Shown here in pieces: positions 8,037 through 15,558 of a stretch of DNA of 64,000 nucleotides (its first letter is position 1; every line of letters begins with the position of its first letter). Source of the DNA: Stenotrophomonas mori. GTDB taxonomy: Bacteria > Pseudomonadota > Gammaproteobacteria > Xanthomonadales > Xanthomonadaceae. The position numbers and the translations under genes are program-made. The DNA lies in assembly GCF_023556335.1 (NCBI RefSeq), contig NZ_JAIKTS010000004.1, forward strand, positions 192,752 through 256,751, in the 5' to 3' direction. Below the pieces are notes generated by a model. The model was not told the origin of the DNA. It was given only the letters and a program-made list of their open reading frames with translations, and did not search any database.

Positions 8037-9592
8037 ACCACCTGGCGATCCTGCCGATCCTGGTCCCGCTGCTGGGCGCCTCGCTGTCGCTGTTCGTCGA
8101 GCACCGCCGCTACGGTCCCAAGGTGCAGCGCAGCGTGGCCTGGGCCAGCCTGACGCTGCTGGCGCTGGTCGAGGCGCTGCTCATCGCGCGCACGTTCCAG
8201 GGCGAGGTGCTGGTCTACCTGCTGGGCGACTGGCCGGCACGGCTGGGCATCGCCCTGGTCGCCGACCGCCTCGCCGGCTGGATGCTGGGCACCACCCTGC
8301 TGCTGGCCGCGGCCTGCCTGCTGCATGCCTGCACCGGCTGGGACCGCCGCGCGCCGCACTTCCACGCGCTGTTCCAGTTCCAGCTGGTGGGCCTCAACGG
8401 CGCCTTCCTCACCGGCGACATCTTCAACCTGTTCGTGTTCTTCGAAGTGCTGCTGATCGCCTCCTACGGCCTGCTGCTGTCCGGCGGCCGCGGCCTGCGC
8501 ATGCGCATCGGCCTGCACTACGTGGTGTTCAACGTGTCGGCCTCGACCGTGTTCCTGGTCGCGCTGGGCATGCTCTACGCCACCCTGGGCTCGCTCAACA
8601 TGGCCGAACTGGCCCAGCGCATCGCCGAACTGCCGCCGACCCACCTGAAGCTGGCCAAGGCCGGCCTGGGCCTGCTGCTGGTGGTGTTCTGCGCCAAGGC
8701 CGCGCTGCTGCCGCTGTACCTGTGGCTGCCCGAGGCCTATGCGCGCGCGCCGGCGGCGGTGGCCGCGCTGTTCGTGATCATGACCAAGGTCGGGCTCTAT
8801 GCGGTGCTGCGGATCGGCACGCTGTGGTTCGGCAGCGGCGCCGGCGCACTGGCCGGCTATGGCGCCGACTGGCTGCTGTGGGCCGGCGTCGGCACGCTGG
8901 CGCTGGGCGCGCTGGGTGCGCTGGCCGCCACCCGCCTGCGGATGCAGGTGGCCTACCTCGTGCTGGTCTCGGCGGCGACGCTGTTCATCGCCTTCGCGCT
9001 GGGTACGCCCGGCACCCTGTCCGCCGGCCTGTACTACCTGCCGCACAGCACCTTCACCGCCGCGGCGCTGTTCCTGGTCGCCGACCTGATCCGCCGGCGC
9101 CGTTTCCGCGCGGGCGAACGCGGCGACAGCGAGCTGGCCGCGGCGCTGCCGGACAAGACCCTGCCGGGCCTGCTGTTCGTGGTCGGTGCGGTGGCGGTGG
9201 CCGGGTTGCCGCCGCTGGCCGGCTTCCTGGCCAAGGCGGCCCTGCTGTCGGCAGTGCCGCCCATCTACACCACCGCGGTCTGGACCGTGGTGCTGGGCGG
9301 TGGCCTGCTGGTCATCATGGGCCTGGTGCGCAGCGGCATCCGCCTGTTCTGGCACGTGCCCGGCAGCGACGACGAGGCGCTGCCCGCACCGGCGGCGGAC
9401 AACGAGCCCGAGCCGCCGGCGCGCCCGTTCGAGACCACCGCCACCGCACTGCTGCTGGCCTGCGTGGTGGCGATGAGCCTGTTCGCCGCGCCGTTGATGC
9501 GGCAGACCGATGCCATCGCCGCACAGCTGCTGGCACCGCAGGGCTACCTGGACGATGTCCGCGGCACCGCGCCGCAGGTGAGGCGTCCATGA
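8033..9592 (+). CDS. mrpD: Mrp antiporter subunit D
   Basis: A 519-residue NuoN/NuoM-like subunit with about 14 transmembrane helices, the second antiporter-like core of the complex. The characteristic FNLFVFFEVLLIASYGLLL segment (glutamate in helix 5) and CAKAALLPLYLWLPEAYARAP (lysine in helix 7) are present. The ATG at 8033 overlaps the mrpC stop (ATGA); the long upstream reading frame in the same phase is spurious. The stop overlaps mrpE by four bases. Confidence 0.96.
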   Translation: MNHLAILPILVPLLGASLSLFVEHRRYGPKVQRSVAWASLTLLALVEALLIARTFQGEVLVYLLGDWPARLGIALVADRLAGWMLGTTLLLAAACLLHACTGWDRRAPHFHALFQFQLVGLNGAFLTGDIFNLFVFFEVLLIASYGLLLSGGRGLRMRIGLHYVVFNVSASTVFLVALGMLYATLGSLNMAELAQRIAELPPTHLKLAKAGLGLLLVVFCAKAALLPLYLWLPEAYARAPAAVAALFVIMTKVGLYAVLRIGTLWFGSGAGALAGYGADWLLWAGVGTLALGALGALAATRLRMQVAYLVLVSAATLFIAFALGTPGTLSAGLYYLPHSTFTAAALFLVADLIRRRRFRAGERGDSELAAALPDKTLPGLLFVVGAVAVAGLPPLAGFLAKAALLSAVPPIYTTAVWTVVLGGGLLVIMGLVRSGIRLFWHVPGSDDEALPAPAADNEPEPPARPFETTATALLLACVVAMSLFAAPLMRQTDAIAAQLLAPQGYLDDVRGTAPQVRRP

Positions 9593-10095
9593 GCGCGCGC
9601 CGTCCCCTGCTGCGCCGCCTGATCCCCTCGCCGGTGCTGTCGATCGCGGTGGTCGCCTTCTGGCTGGTGATGTCCTCCAGCCTCGACCTGGGCCAGCTGC
9701 TGCTGGGCATGCTGCTGGGCGTGGTGGTGCCGCTGTTCGCCGCGCGCCTGGACCGCGAGTTCGCCCGTATCGGTTCCCTCAAGCCGCTGCCCGGGCTGGT
9801 GTGCGTGATGCTGTGGGACATCCTGATGTGCAATTTCCGCGTCGCCGCGCAGGTGCTGGGACCGGAACGCCGGCTCAACCCGGGCTTCATCTGGGTGCCG
9901 CTGGACATCGGCAACATCCACGGCATCGCCGCGCTCACCAGCCTGATCACGCTCACCCCGGGCACGGTCTCGGCGGCACTGTCCGAGGACCGCCGCCACC
10001 TGCTGGTGCACGTGCTGCACCTGGAGGACCCGCCGGCCCTGATCGCCGAGATCAAGTCCCGCTACGAAGCGCCGCTGATGGAGATCTTCCCGTGA
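9589..10095 (+). CDS. mrpE: Mrp antiporter subunit E
   Basis: A 168-residue membrane protein with two or three N-terminal helices and a soluble C-terminal portion. The MnhE-family stretch GFIWVPLDI and the NIHGIAALTSLITLTPGTVS segment are intact. It is coupled to mrpD (ATGA at 9589) and to mrpF. MrpE is required for normal antiport in characterised Mrp systems, although it is not homologous to complex I. Confidence 0.95.
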   Translation: MSARRPLLRRLIPSPVLSIAVVAFWLVMSSSLDLGQLLLGMLLGVVVPLFAARLDREFARIGSLKPLPGLVCVMLWDILMCNFRVAAQVLGPERRLNPGFIWVPLDIGNIHGIAALTSLITLTPGTVSAALSEDRRHLLVHVLHLEDPPALIAEIKSRYEAPLMEIFP

Positions 10096-10376
10096 ACGGA
10101 CATCTGATTTTCCAGACCACGGTGGTGGTGTGCATGCACATGGTCGCGCTGGCGATGCTGCTGGCACTGTGGCGCCTGCTGCGCGGCCCCACCGTCCCCG
10201 ACCGCATCCTCGCCCTGGACACGCTGTCGGTCACCGCCATCGCCGAGCTGATGCTGTTCGGCATGTACCTCAATTCGGCGATCTACTTCGAGGCCGCGCT
10301 GGTGATCGCCATGCTCGGGTTCTGCAGCACGGTGGTGCTGAGCAAGTTCGTGCTGCGGCGGGACATCGTCGAATGA
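10092..10376 (+). CDS. mrpF: Mrp antiporter subunit F
   Basis: A 94-residue protein with three transmembrane helices and the MnhF signature RGPTVPDRILALDTLS. It uses a GTG start at 10092 that overlaps the mrpE stop (GTGA); the four-base overlap decides the start. The stop overlaps the mrpG start. Confidence 0.95.
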   Translation: MNGHLIFQTTVVVCMHMVALAMLLALWRLLRGPTVPDRILALDTLSVTAIAELMLFGMYLNSAIYFEAALVIAMLGFCSTVVLSKFVLRRDIVE

Positions 10377-10729
10377 TGGGCTTCTTCCAGATCCTGCTGT
10401 CGGCGCTGCTGCTGTTCGGCAGCTTCTTCATCCTGGTCGGTGCGCTGGGCCTGATCCGCTTCTCCGACTTCTTCAAGCGCCTGCATGCGCCCACCAAGGC
10501 CAGCACCCTGGGCGTGGGCTGCCTGCTGGTGTGCTCGGTGGCCTACCACATCTTCCTCGGCGAGGATCCACAGCCGCGCGAGTTGCTGATCACCGTGTTC
10601 CTGTTCATCACCGCCCCGGTCAGTGCCCACATGATGGCCAAGGCGGCGCTGGCGCTGATGATGGAGACCCGCCCGGACGTGCCCGAGGACGGCGCGCGCG
10701 CGGCCGGCGACGACGGCGAAGCGCGCTAG
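10373..10729 (+). CDS. mrpG: Mrp antiporter subunit G
   Basis: A 118-residue protein with three transmembrane helices and the MnhG/PhaG family sequence GLIRFSDFFKRLHAPTKAST. It is the last gene of the Mrp operon. The start is the first of two adjacent ATG codons and overlaps mrpF; the last 20 residues are a polar, Asp- and Ala-rich tail. The complete A(B)-C-D-E-F-G order means the operon should give a functional antiporter for sodium/potassium tolerance and alkaline pH. Confidence 0.95.
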   Translation: MMGFFQILLSALLLFGSFFILVGALGLIRFSDFFKRLHAPTKASTLGVGCLLVCSVAYHIFLGEDPQPRELLITVFLFITAPVSAHMMAKAALALMMETRPDVPEDGARAAGDDGEAR

Positions 10730-10827
10730 CGGGCGGCGTCCGGGCCGGCGGGTCCGCGGCGTCCTGTCATGGCCCCTTCACCTGCGGCGGGCAGGCTTGC
10801 GACTCCGCGCCGCACGCCCCGCCGCCC

Positions 10828-11325
10828 ATGCAACCGCGCAAGACCGCCCTCGCGCATGCCGCGCTGCAGGCCCATCGGGGCCCGCTGGACCTGCGCCAGC
10901 GCCGCGCCCTGATCCTGTGCGACGGCCAGCGCGGCCTCGCCGAACTGACCGTGCTGCTCGGCCACGACGCAGCGGCCCTGCTAGCACGGCTGCAGCGCGA
11001 TGGATACCTGCATGCAGGGCAGCCGCCCGTGCCGCCACCGCCAGCCACGCCGCCCGCCGCGGCCCCGCGCCGCTCGCTGGTCGCCGCGCGCATCTACCTG
11101 CTGGACATGCTCGCCCTGCAGCGCGCCCCCGCGGCGACGCAGCTGCGCGAGCGGCTGCAGGCCACCCGCGGGGAGGCAGATACGCTGTACGCGCTGCGGC
11201 TGGTGCTGGCGCAGCTGCCGGCGATGACCTCCGGCGGCTATGTGCAGCGCGTGCGCGAGCGGCTCCGCGAGGTGCTGCCCGAGGCGCACCTGGCCGCGGT
11301 GCTGGAATCGCCGCGGCCGGCCTGA
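10828..11325 (+). CDS. Conserved-looking protein of unknown function
   Basis: A 165-residue soluble protein I do not recognise. It has an N-terminal part of about 60 residues (LDLRQRRALILCDGQRGLAEL, then HDAAALLARLQRDGYL) that looks like a small winged-helix or PatA-like regulatory fold, a proline/alanine linker (about 65-80), and an alpha-helical C-terminal part (SLVAARIYLLDMLALQR onwards). It begins at the first ATG after the Mrp operon, without a clear ribosome binding site. It is convergent with hmgA: its stop is one base from the hmgA stop. Codon usage matches its neighbours, supporting a real gene. Confidence 0.65.
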   Translation: MQPRKTALAHAALQAHRGPLDLRQRRALILCDGQRGLAELTVLLGHDAAALLARLQRDGYLHAGQPPVPPPPATPPAAAPRRSLVAARIYLLDMLALQRAPAATQLRERLQATRGEADTLYALRLVLAQLPAMTSGGYVQRVRERLREVLPEAHLAAVLESPRPA

Positions 11326-11326
11326 A

Positions 11327-12625
11327 TCAGCCCTGCGGCGGTGCGAAGTGGCCGCGCAGCCCGCTCCAGCACGCCTGGTAGTCGCGCTGCCGGTGCCCGG
11401 CGGCGACGGCCTGCGCGGTGGGACGGATCACCCCCCGGGTCTCGAACATGAAGGCCATGGTGTCGGTGACCACGTCCGGGCGTGACAGGTCGGCGCTGGA
11501 CGCCTTCTCGAACGTCGCCGCGTCCGGGCCGTGGCCGGTCATGCAGTTGTGGATCGAGCAGCCGCCGGGCACGAAGCCCTCGGCCTTGGCGTCGTAGGCG
11601 CCATGGACCAGGCCCATGAACTCGCTGGCGATGTTGCGGTGGAACCACGGCGGCCGGAAGGTGTCCTGCGCCACCAGCCAGCGTGGCGGGAAGATCACGA
11701 AGTCCAGGTTGCTGGTGCCCGGCGTGTCGCTGGCCGAATGCAGCACCAGGAAGATCGACGGGTCCGGATGGTCATGGCTGATCGAACCGATGGCGTTGAA
11801 GCGGCGCAGGTCGTAGCGGTACGGCGCGTAGTTGCCGTGCCAGCCGACCACGTCCAGCGGCGAGTGGCCGATGTCCGCGCGCCACAGCCGGCCCTGGAAC
11901 TTGGCGACCAGCTCGAAGTCGCCCTCGACGTTCTCGTAGGCGGCCACCGGGGTCTCGAAGTCGCGCGGATTGGCCAGCCCGTTGCTGCCGATCGGGCCGA
12001 GGTCGGGCAGCTTGAGCAGCGCACCGAAGTTCTCGCAGACGTAACCGCGCGCCTGCCCGTCCGGCAGCTCCACGGCGAAGCGCACGCCGCGCGGGATCAC
12101 CGCGATCTGCTGCGGCTCGACCTCGAGCACGCCCAGCTCGGTGCGCAGCCGCAGGCGGCCCAGCTGCGGCACGATCAGCAGCTCGCCGTCGGCGTCGTAG
12201 AACCAGCGGCCGCGCATGTCCGCGGTGGCGGCGTACAGGTGGATGCCGGCGCCGGCATGCGCCTCGGGCGCGCCGTTGCCGCCCATGGTGTACAGGCCCT
12301 CGACGAAATCGGTGGGCGCGTCCGGCAGCGGCAGCGGGCTCCAGCGCAGCTGGTCCGGCGACACCGGGCCGCCGCTGAAGTCGCCCTGCAGGCGGGGCTG
12401 CTCGAACGGGGTGAACGTCCCGTGCATCGCCGCCGGACGGATCCGGTACAGCCAGCTGCGGCGGTTGCTGCCGCGCGGCGCGGTGAAGGCGGTGCCGGTC
12501 AGCTGTTCGGCATACAGCCCATGGGCCACGCGCTGCGGCGAATTGCGCCCCACCGGCAGGGTGCCGGGCACCGCCTCGGTGGCGAATTCGTTGCCGAAGC
12601 CGGATTGATAAGCGTTGCTGACCAT
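11327..12625 (-). CDS. hmgA: Homogentisate 1,2-dioxygenase
   Basis: Opens the ring of homogentisate to maleylacetoacetate with O2 and Fe(II), the central step of tyrosine and phenylalanine catabolism. The 432-residue product begins [16 protein letters not shown] as the family does. The iron ligands H329, E335 ([12 protein letters not shown]) and H365 (TGHGPD) have the spacing known from human HGD (335, 341, 371). Start ATG 12625 has AGG at 9 nt spacing. Upstream in the same direction are the DUF559 cassette and hppD, whose product makes homogentisate. Maleylacetoacetate isomerase and fumarylacetoacetase are not in this window. Confidence 0.97.
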   Translation of the reverse strand: MVSNAYQSGFGNEFATEAVPGTLPVGRNSPQRVAHGLYAEQLTGTAFTAPRGSNRRSWLYRIRPAAMHGTFTPFEQPRLQGDFSGGPVSPDQLRWSPLPLPDAPTDFVEGLYTMGGNGAPEAHAGAGIHLYAATADMRGRWFYDADGELLIVPQLGRLRLRTELGVLEVEPQQIAVIPRGVRFAVELPDGQARGYVCENFGALLKLPDLGPIGSNGLANPRDFETPVAAYENVEGDFELVAKFQGRLWRADIGHSPLDVVGWHGNYAPYRYDLRRFNAIGSISHDHPDPSIFLVLHSASDTPGTSNLDFVIFPPRWLVAQDTFRPPWFHRNIASEFMGLVHGAYDAKAEGFVPGGCSIHNCMTGHGPDAATFEKASSADLSRPDVVTDTMAFMFETRGVIRPTAQAVAAGHRQRDYQACWSGLRGHFAPPQG

Positions 12626-12650
12626 CGGGGCTACCTGCCTGTTTATGTTT

Positions 12651-12693
12651 TCAGAGGCCCTCGCCCTCCGGGAGAGGGGGTGGGGAGAGGGTA
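12651..12693 (+). repeat. Left terminal repeat of the DUF559 cassette
   Basis: A 43-bp sequence (core CCTCCGGGAGAGGG, itself palindromic) that is roughly 80-85 % identical to the reverse complement of 13084-13126. It begins 25 bp upstream of the hmgA start codon and contains the last 14 codons and stop of the DUF559 gene. Confidence 0.8.
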
Positions 12694-13049
12694 CGACCAC
12701 GCGTGATGCGTTCAATCTCTTCCAGTACTGCACCCGTCTGCAACAACACCTCGTTGTTCCAGAAGCGCACTACCCGCCTCTCCCGCGTCTGCGGATACCG
12801 GGGGCGCTCGGCGTCGATCTGCGCATCGTGCTGCGAACCACCCAGCTCAACCGCCACCGCCGCCTCGACGCAGCAGAAATCCACCACACACGGCGGCACG
12901 GGGGGCCGGCGCCTGAACGTGAAACCCGCCAAGCGGCCTGCACGCAGGTACTGCCATGGGCATCGCTCTGCCTCCGTCATCGCCCTTCGCAGGGACCTGG
13001 CGGCGCCGAGCGTGGCGCCGGGGAGAAGGCGCTTGATCGTCCTGATCAT
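12651..13049 (-). CDS. DUF559 (Vsr-like endonuclease fold) protein in a repeat-bounded cassette, key acid missing
   Basis: A 132-residue protein of the DUF559 family, a small PD-(D/E)XK/Vsr-like fold. Family landmarks are the N-terminal [22 protein letters not shown], then [24 protein letters not shown] and [12 protein letters not shown]. In most family members known to me the middle motif is E-x-D-G-x-x-H; here GGT encodes Gly where Asp is usual, so catalysis may be impaired. The start is set at M28 of the longer frame (13049) because the preceding residues come from the repeat. It lies between hppD and hmgA on the same strand, flanked by 43-bp inverted repeats. The biological role of such genes is not established. 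Confidence 0.75.
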   Translation of the reverse strand: MIRTIKRLLPGATLGAARSLRRAMTEAERCPWQYLRAGRLAGFTFRRRPPVPPCVVDFCCVEAAVAVELGGSQHDAQIDAERPRYPQTRERRVVRFWNNEVLLQTGAVLEEIERITRGRTLSPPPLPEGEGL

Positions 13050-13083
13050 CCGGCATCCGTTGGACCCTGCGTCCCGCGGAGCC

Positions 13084-13126
13084 TGCCCTCGCCCCCACCC
13101 CTCTCCCGGAGGGAGAGGGGCCCTGA
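13084..13126 (-). repeat. Right terminal repeat of the DUF559 cassette
   Basis: Imperfect inverted copy of 12651-12693, ending 9 bp before the hppD stop codon. The shared core is CCCTCTCCCGGAGGGAGAGG. Together the two repeats bound a 476-bp unit. Confidence 0.8.
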
Positions 13127-13135
13127 GCAAAAGCC

Positions 13136-14251
13136 TTACAGCACGCCGCGCTTGATCTGGTCGCGCTCGATGCTCTCGAACAGGGCCTGGAAATTGCCCT
13201 CGCCGAAACCTTCGTTGCCCTTGCGCTGGATGATCTCGAAGAAGATCGGGCCGATGCAGTTCTGGGTGAAGATCTGCAGCAGCTTGCGCTGCTTGGTCTC
13301 CGGGTCGGCATCGATCAGGATCTTGTTCCGGCGCAGGCGCTCCACGTCCTCGCCGTTGTCCGGGATGCGCAGGTCGACCACGTCGAAATAGGTGTCCGGC
13401 GTGTCCAGGAAGCCGATGCCGTGCGCGCGCATCGCCTCCACGGTGTCGTAGATGTTGTCGGTGAAGCAGGCGATGTGCTGGATGCCCTCGCCCTTGTAGG
13501 CGTCCAGGTACTCGTTGATCTGGCTCTTGGGATCGGAGGATTCATTGAGCGGGATGCGCACGATGCCGTCCGGCGCGGTCATCGCCTTGGACACCAGCCC
13601 GGTCTTGCTGCCCTTGATGTCGAAGTAGCGGATCTCGCGGAAGTTGAACAGCCGCTCGTAGTAGTCCGACCACTGCTGCATGTTGCCCAGGTACAGGTTG
13701 TGGGTCAGGTGGTCGATGAAGGTCAGGCCGAACCCCTTCGGGTTCTGCTCGGCGCCGGGCACCGGCTCGTAGTCGGCGTCGTAGATGCTGCCGGCGTCGC
13801 CATAGCGGTCCACCAGGTAGAGCATGCAGTCGCCGATGCCCTTGATCACCGGTGCCGGCACGGCGCGGGTGTCGGCCAGGTGGGCCACTTCCTCGGCACC
13901 GTTGTCCAGCGCCGCGGCCAGCACTTCCGCGCCCGGGCGGGTGAAGCGGATCGCGAAACCGCAGGCGCACGGACCGTGCTTGGCGGCGAAGTCGGCGGCG
14001 AAGGAGTCCGGCTCCTCGTTCACGAGGAAGTTGACGCCGCCTTGACGGTAGACGGTAATAGCACGCTGCCGGTGACGGAGTACGGCAGTGAATCCCATGT
14101 TCCGGAAATAGTCGTGCAGCTGGGCGCTCTGCCCGGCCGGTGCGGCGAATTCGACGAACTCGAAGCCGTCGATGCCCATCGGGTTCTCGAAGGTGGTGAC
14201 CTGCATGCCCAGGTTGGGCGCGTTGGCTGCGGCGTGGACGTGGGTATTCAT
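13136..14251 (-). CDS. hppD: 4-hydroxyphenylpyruvate dioxygenase
   Basis: Converts 4-hydroxyphenylpyruvate and O2 to homogentisate and CO2 (Fe(II) enzyme, cytosol), feeding HmgA. The 371-residue protein has two vicinal-oxygen-chelate domains; the iron triad is H181 (IDHLTHN), H259 (GIQHIAC) and E339 (FFEIIQRKG). The N-terminus NPMGIDGFEFVEF is typical of gammaproteobacterial HPPDs. A promoter (TTGATG, 17 bp, TATAAC) lies about 90 bp upstream with a palindromic operator in its spacer, so the gene is probably repressed by the divergent MarR protein. The DUF559 cassette begins 9 bp past its stop. Confidence 0.97.
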   Translation of the reverse strand: MNTHVHAAANAPNLGMQVTTFENPMGIDGFEFVEFAAPAGQSAQLHDYFRNMGFTAVLRHRQRAITVYRQGGVNFLVNEEPDSFAADFAAKHGPCACGFAIRFTRPGAEVLAAALDNGAEEVAHLADTRAVPAPVIKGIGDCMLYLVDRYGDAGSIYDADYEPVPGAEQNPKGFGLTFIDHLTHNLYLGNMQQWSDYYERLFNFREIRYFDIKGSKTGLVSKAMTAPDGIVRIPLNESSDPKSQINEYLDAYKGEGIQHIACFTDNIYDTVEAMRAHGIGFLDTPDTYFDVVDLRIPDNGEDVERLRRNKILIDADPETKQRKLLQIFTQNCIGPIFFEIIQRKGNEGFGEGNFQALFESIERDQIKRGVL

Positions 14252-14337
14252 GGGGTTGCCTCCGGAAGCGTGGGCCGTCGCCGTTGCCGGCGGCGGGTAA
14301 CAGGAAGACGCGCGGTGAACGCGGGTCAGGACCGAAG

Positions 14338-14366
14338 GTTATAGTTTCACATGAAACCACCATCAA
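14338..14366 (-). promoter_or_regulatory. hppD promoter
   Basis: On the minus strand TTGATG (14361-14366), a 17-bp spacer and TATAAC (14338-14343) form a near-consensus sigma-70 promoter pointing to hppD. The predicted transcript start near 14331 leaves an 80-nt leader. Confidence 0.75.
14344..14357. promoter_or_regulatory. Palindromic operator GTTTCA-N2-TGAAAC
   Basis: A perfect 6-2-6 dyad located entirely within the spacer of the hppD promoter and 23 bp upstream of the MarR start codon. Position and symmetry fit a MarR dimer site that would block polymerase; a homogentisate-pathway metabolite would be the natural inducer (inference). Confidence 0.7.
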
Positions 14367-14379
14367 GGTGCACTGCAGC

Positions 14380-14877
14380 ATGAGCCCTCTCGATTACAGC
14401 AAGTCCACCAGCATCCGTGCCTCGCACGTACTGCTCGACCTCGAACAATTCCTGCCGTACCGCATCAGCGTCCTGTCCAACCGGGTCAGCGGCAACATCG
14501 CCCGGCTGTATGGCGAGCGCTACGGCCTGTCGATCCCCGAATGGCGCGTGATCACCATCCTGGCGCTGTATCCGGGGTCCTCGGCCAGCGAGGTGTCCGA
14601 GCGCACGGCCATGGACAAGGTGGCGGTCAGCCGTGCGGTGGCGCGGCTGCTGGAGCGGGGCTTCATCAAGCGCGAGACCCACGGAGACGACCGCCGGCGC
14701 TCGGTGCTGGCGTTGTCGGCGGCGGGCTTCGAGGTCTACGAGACGGTGGCGCCGCTGGTGATGGAAGTCACCCGCAAGCTGATGTCGGTGCTGACCGAGG
14801 AGGAGGAACAGGTGCTGGAGCAGCTGATCACCCGCCTGGCCGACGCCGGCCTGGCGCAGATGGTCCTGCCCGACTGA
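14380..14877 (+). CDS. MarR-family transcriptional regulator, divergent from hppD
   Basis: A 165-residue winged-helix repressor. The DNA-binding region is SIPEWRVITILALYPGSSASEVSERTAMDKVAVSRAVARL (about 45-85), followed by the wing RETHGDDRRRSVL and a C-terminal dimerisation helix with EEEEQVLEQL. AAGGTG at 9 nt spacing precedes the ATG at 14380. Divergent placement from hppD and the dyad in the shared intergenic region suggest control of the homogentisate genes and of itself; this is inferred from position. Related MarR proteins next to hpd/hmgA exist in other proteobacteria. Confidence 0.9.
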   Translation: MSPLDYSKSTSIRASHVLLDLEQFLPYRISVLSNRVSGNIARLYGERYGLSIPEWRVITILALYPGSSASEVSERTAMDKVAVSRAVARLLERGFIKRETHGDDRRRSVLALSAAGFEVYETVAPLVMEVTRKLMSVLTEEEEQVLEQLITRLADAGLAQMVLPD

Positions 14878-14948
14878 GGGCGCCGACCGGCCGCTCCGCG
14901 GCCGGCGGTCTCAGCATCCGGGCATGCGCCTGTCCGCTCCGGCGCCGC

Positions 14949-15548
14949 TCAGGGCGTCGCGGACGGTGGCGCCCACTCCCGCAGGAACGCGAAGAAACGG
15001 GCGCGGTCGTAGCCCTTGCCCCGTTCCAGCCCGGCGGTGGACTGCGAGTGCAGCAGCCGGCCCTCGGCATCGAGCACGAACAGGTGCGGATAGCCGTCGA
15101 TGGCCGGGAAGCGCGCGAGGAACGCCGCGTTCTCGTTGTCCTCGCTGTAGTTGACCTTCATCCACACGAAGTGGGCGTCGCGGAAGCGGCGGATCTCCGA
15201 ATCGCCCTGCATGAAGGCGTCCAGCAGGTGACACCAGGAGCACCACTCGCCCCCCACGTCCAGGACGATGCGCTTGCCGCCGCGCTGGGCCTCGACCTTG
15301 GCGGTCTCCAGATCGGCCACCGGATCGCGCGCGGGGTCGAACTGCACGTTCAGCGCGGCCAGCGCGGCGATGTCCGCGGCGGCCGGGGTATTGCCCGAGG
15401 CCACCGGCTGGCTGGTATCGGCCACCGGCGCCTTCTGCTCGGAGGTGTCCAACGGCTGCACCTTCTCCGGCGCCGCTGCCGGCGGCGGCGAACAGGCGCC
15501 CAGCGCCATGGCCAGCAGCAGCGGGAGTACGCCGGAGATCCGCTTCAT
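14949..15548 (-). CDS. Thioredoxin-fold lipoprotein
   Basis: A 199-residue predicted lipoprotein: signal peptide MKRISGVLPLLLAMALGAC with lipobox LGAC and lipidation at C19, then a Pro/Ala-rich linker to about residue 60, then a thioredoxin fold with the active-site pair C103-S-W-C106. A partner-facing cis-proline segment reads DGYPHLFVLD. The CSWC motif resembles thioredoxin-like (DUF255/Trx_7-type) proteins rather than TlpA. A periplasmic thiol-disulfide role is expected, substrate unknown. GGGAG precedes the ATG. The next gene upstream on this strand is the POT transporter, 10 bp away, so the two are probably cotranscribed. Confidence 0.88.
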   Translation of the reverse strand: MKRISGVLPLLLAMALGACSPPPAAAPEKVQPLDTSEQKAPVADTSQPVASGNTPAAADIAALAALNVQFDPARDPVADLETAKVEAQRGGKRIVLDVGGEWCSWCHLLDAFMQGDSEIRRFRDAHFVWMKVNYSEDNENAAFLARFPAIDGYPHLFVLDAEGRLLHSQSTAGLERGKGYDRARFFAFLREWAPPSATP

Positions 15549-15558
15549 CGCCGCTCCC

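Noticed and set aside
12651..13126. Restriction or defence system built around the DUF559 protein
   Set aside because: There is no methyltransferase, helicase or other defence gene nearby, and the acidic motif is altered; a lone repeat-bounded cassette is a better description.
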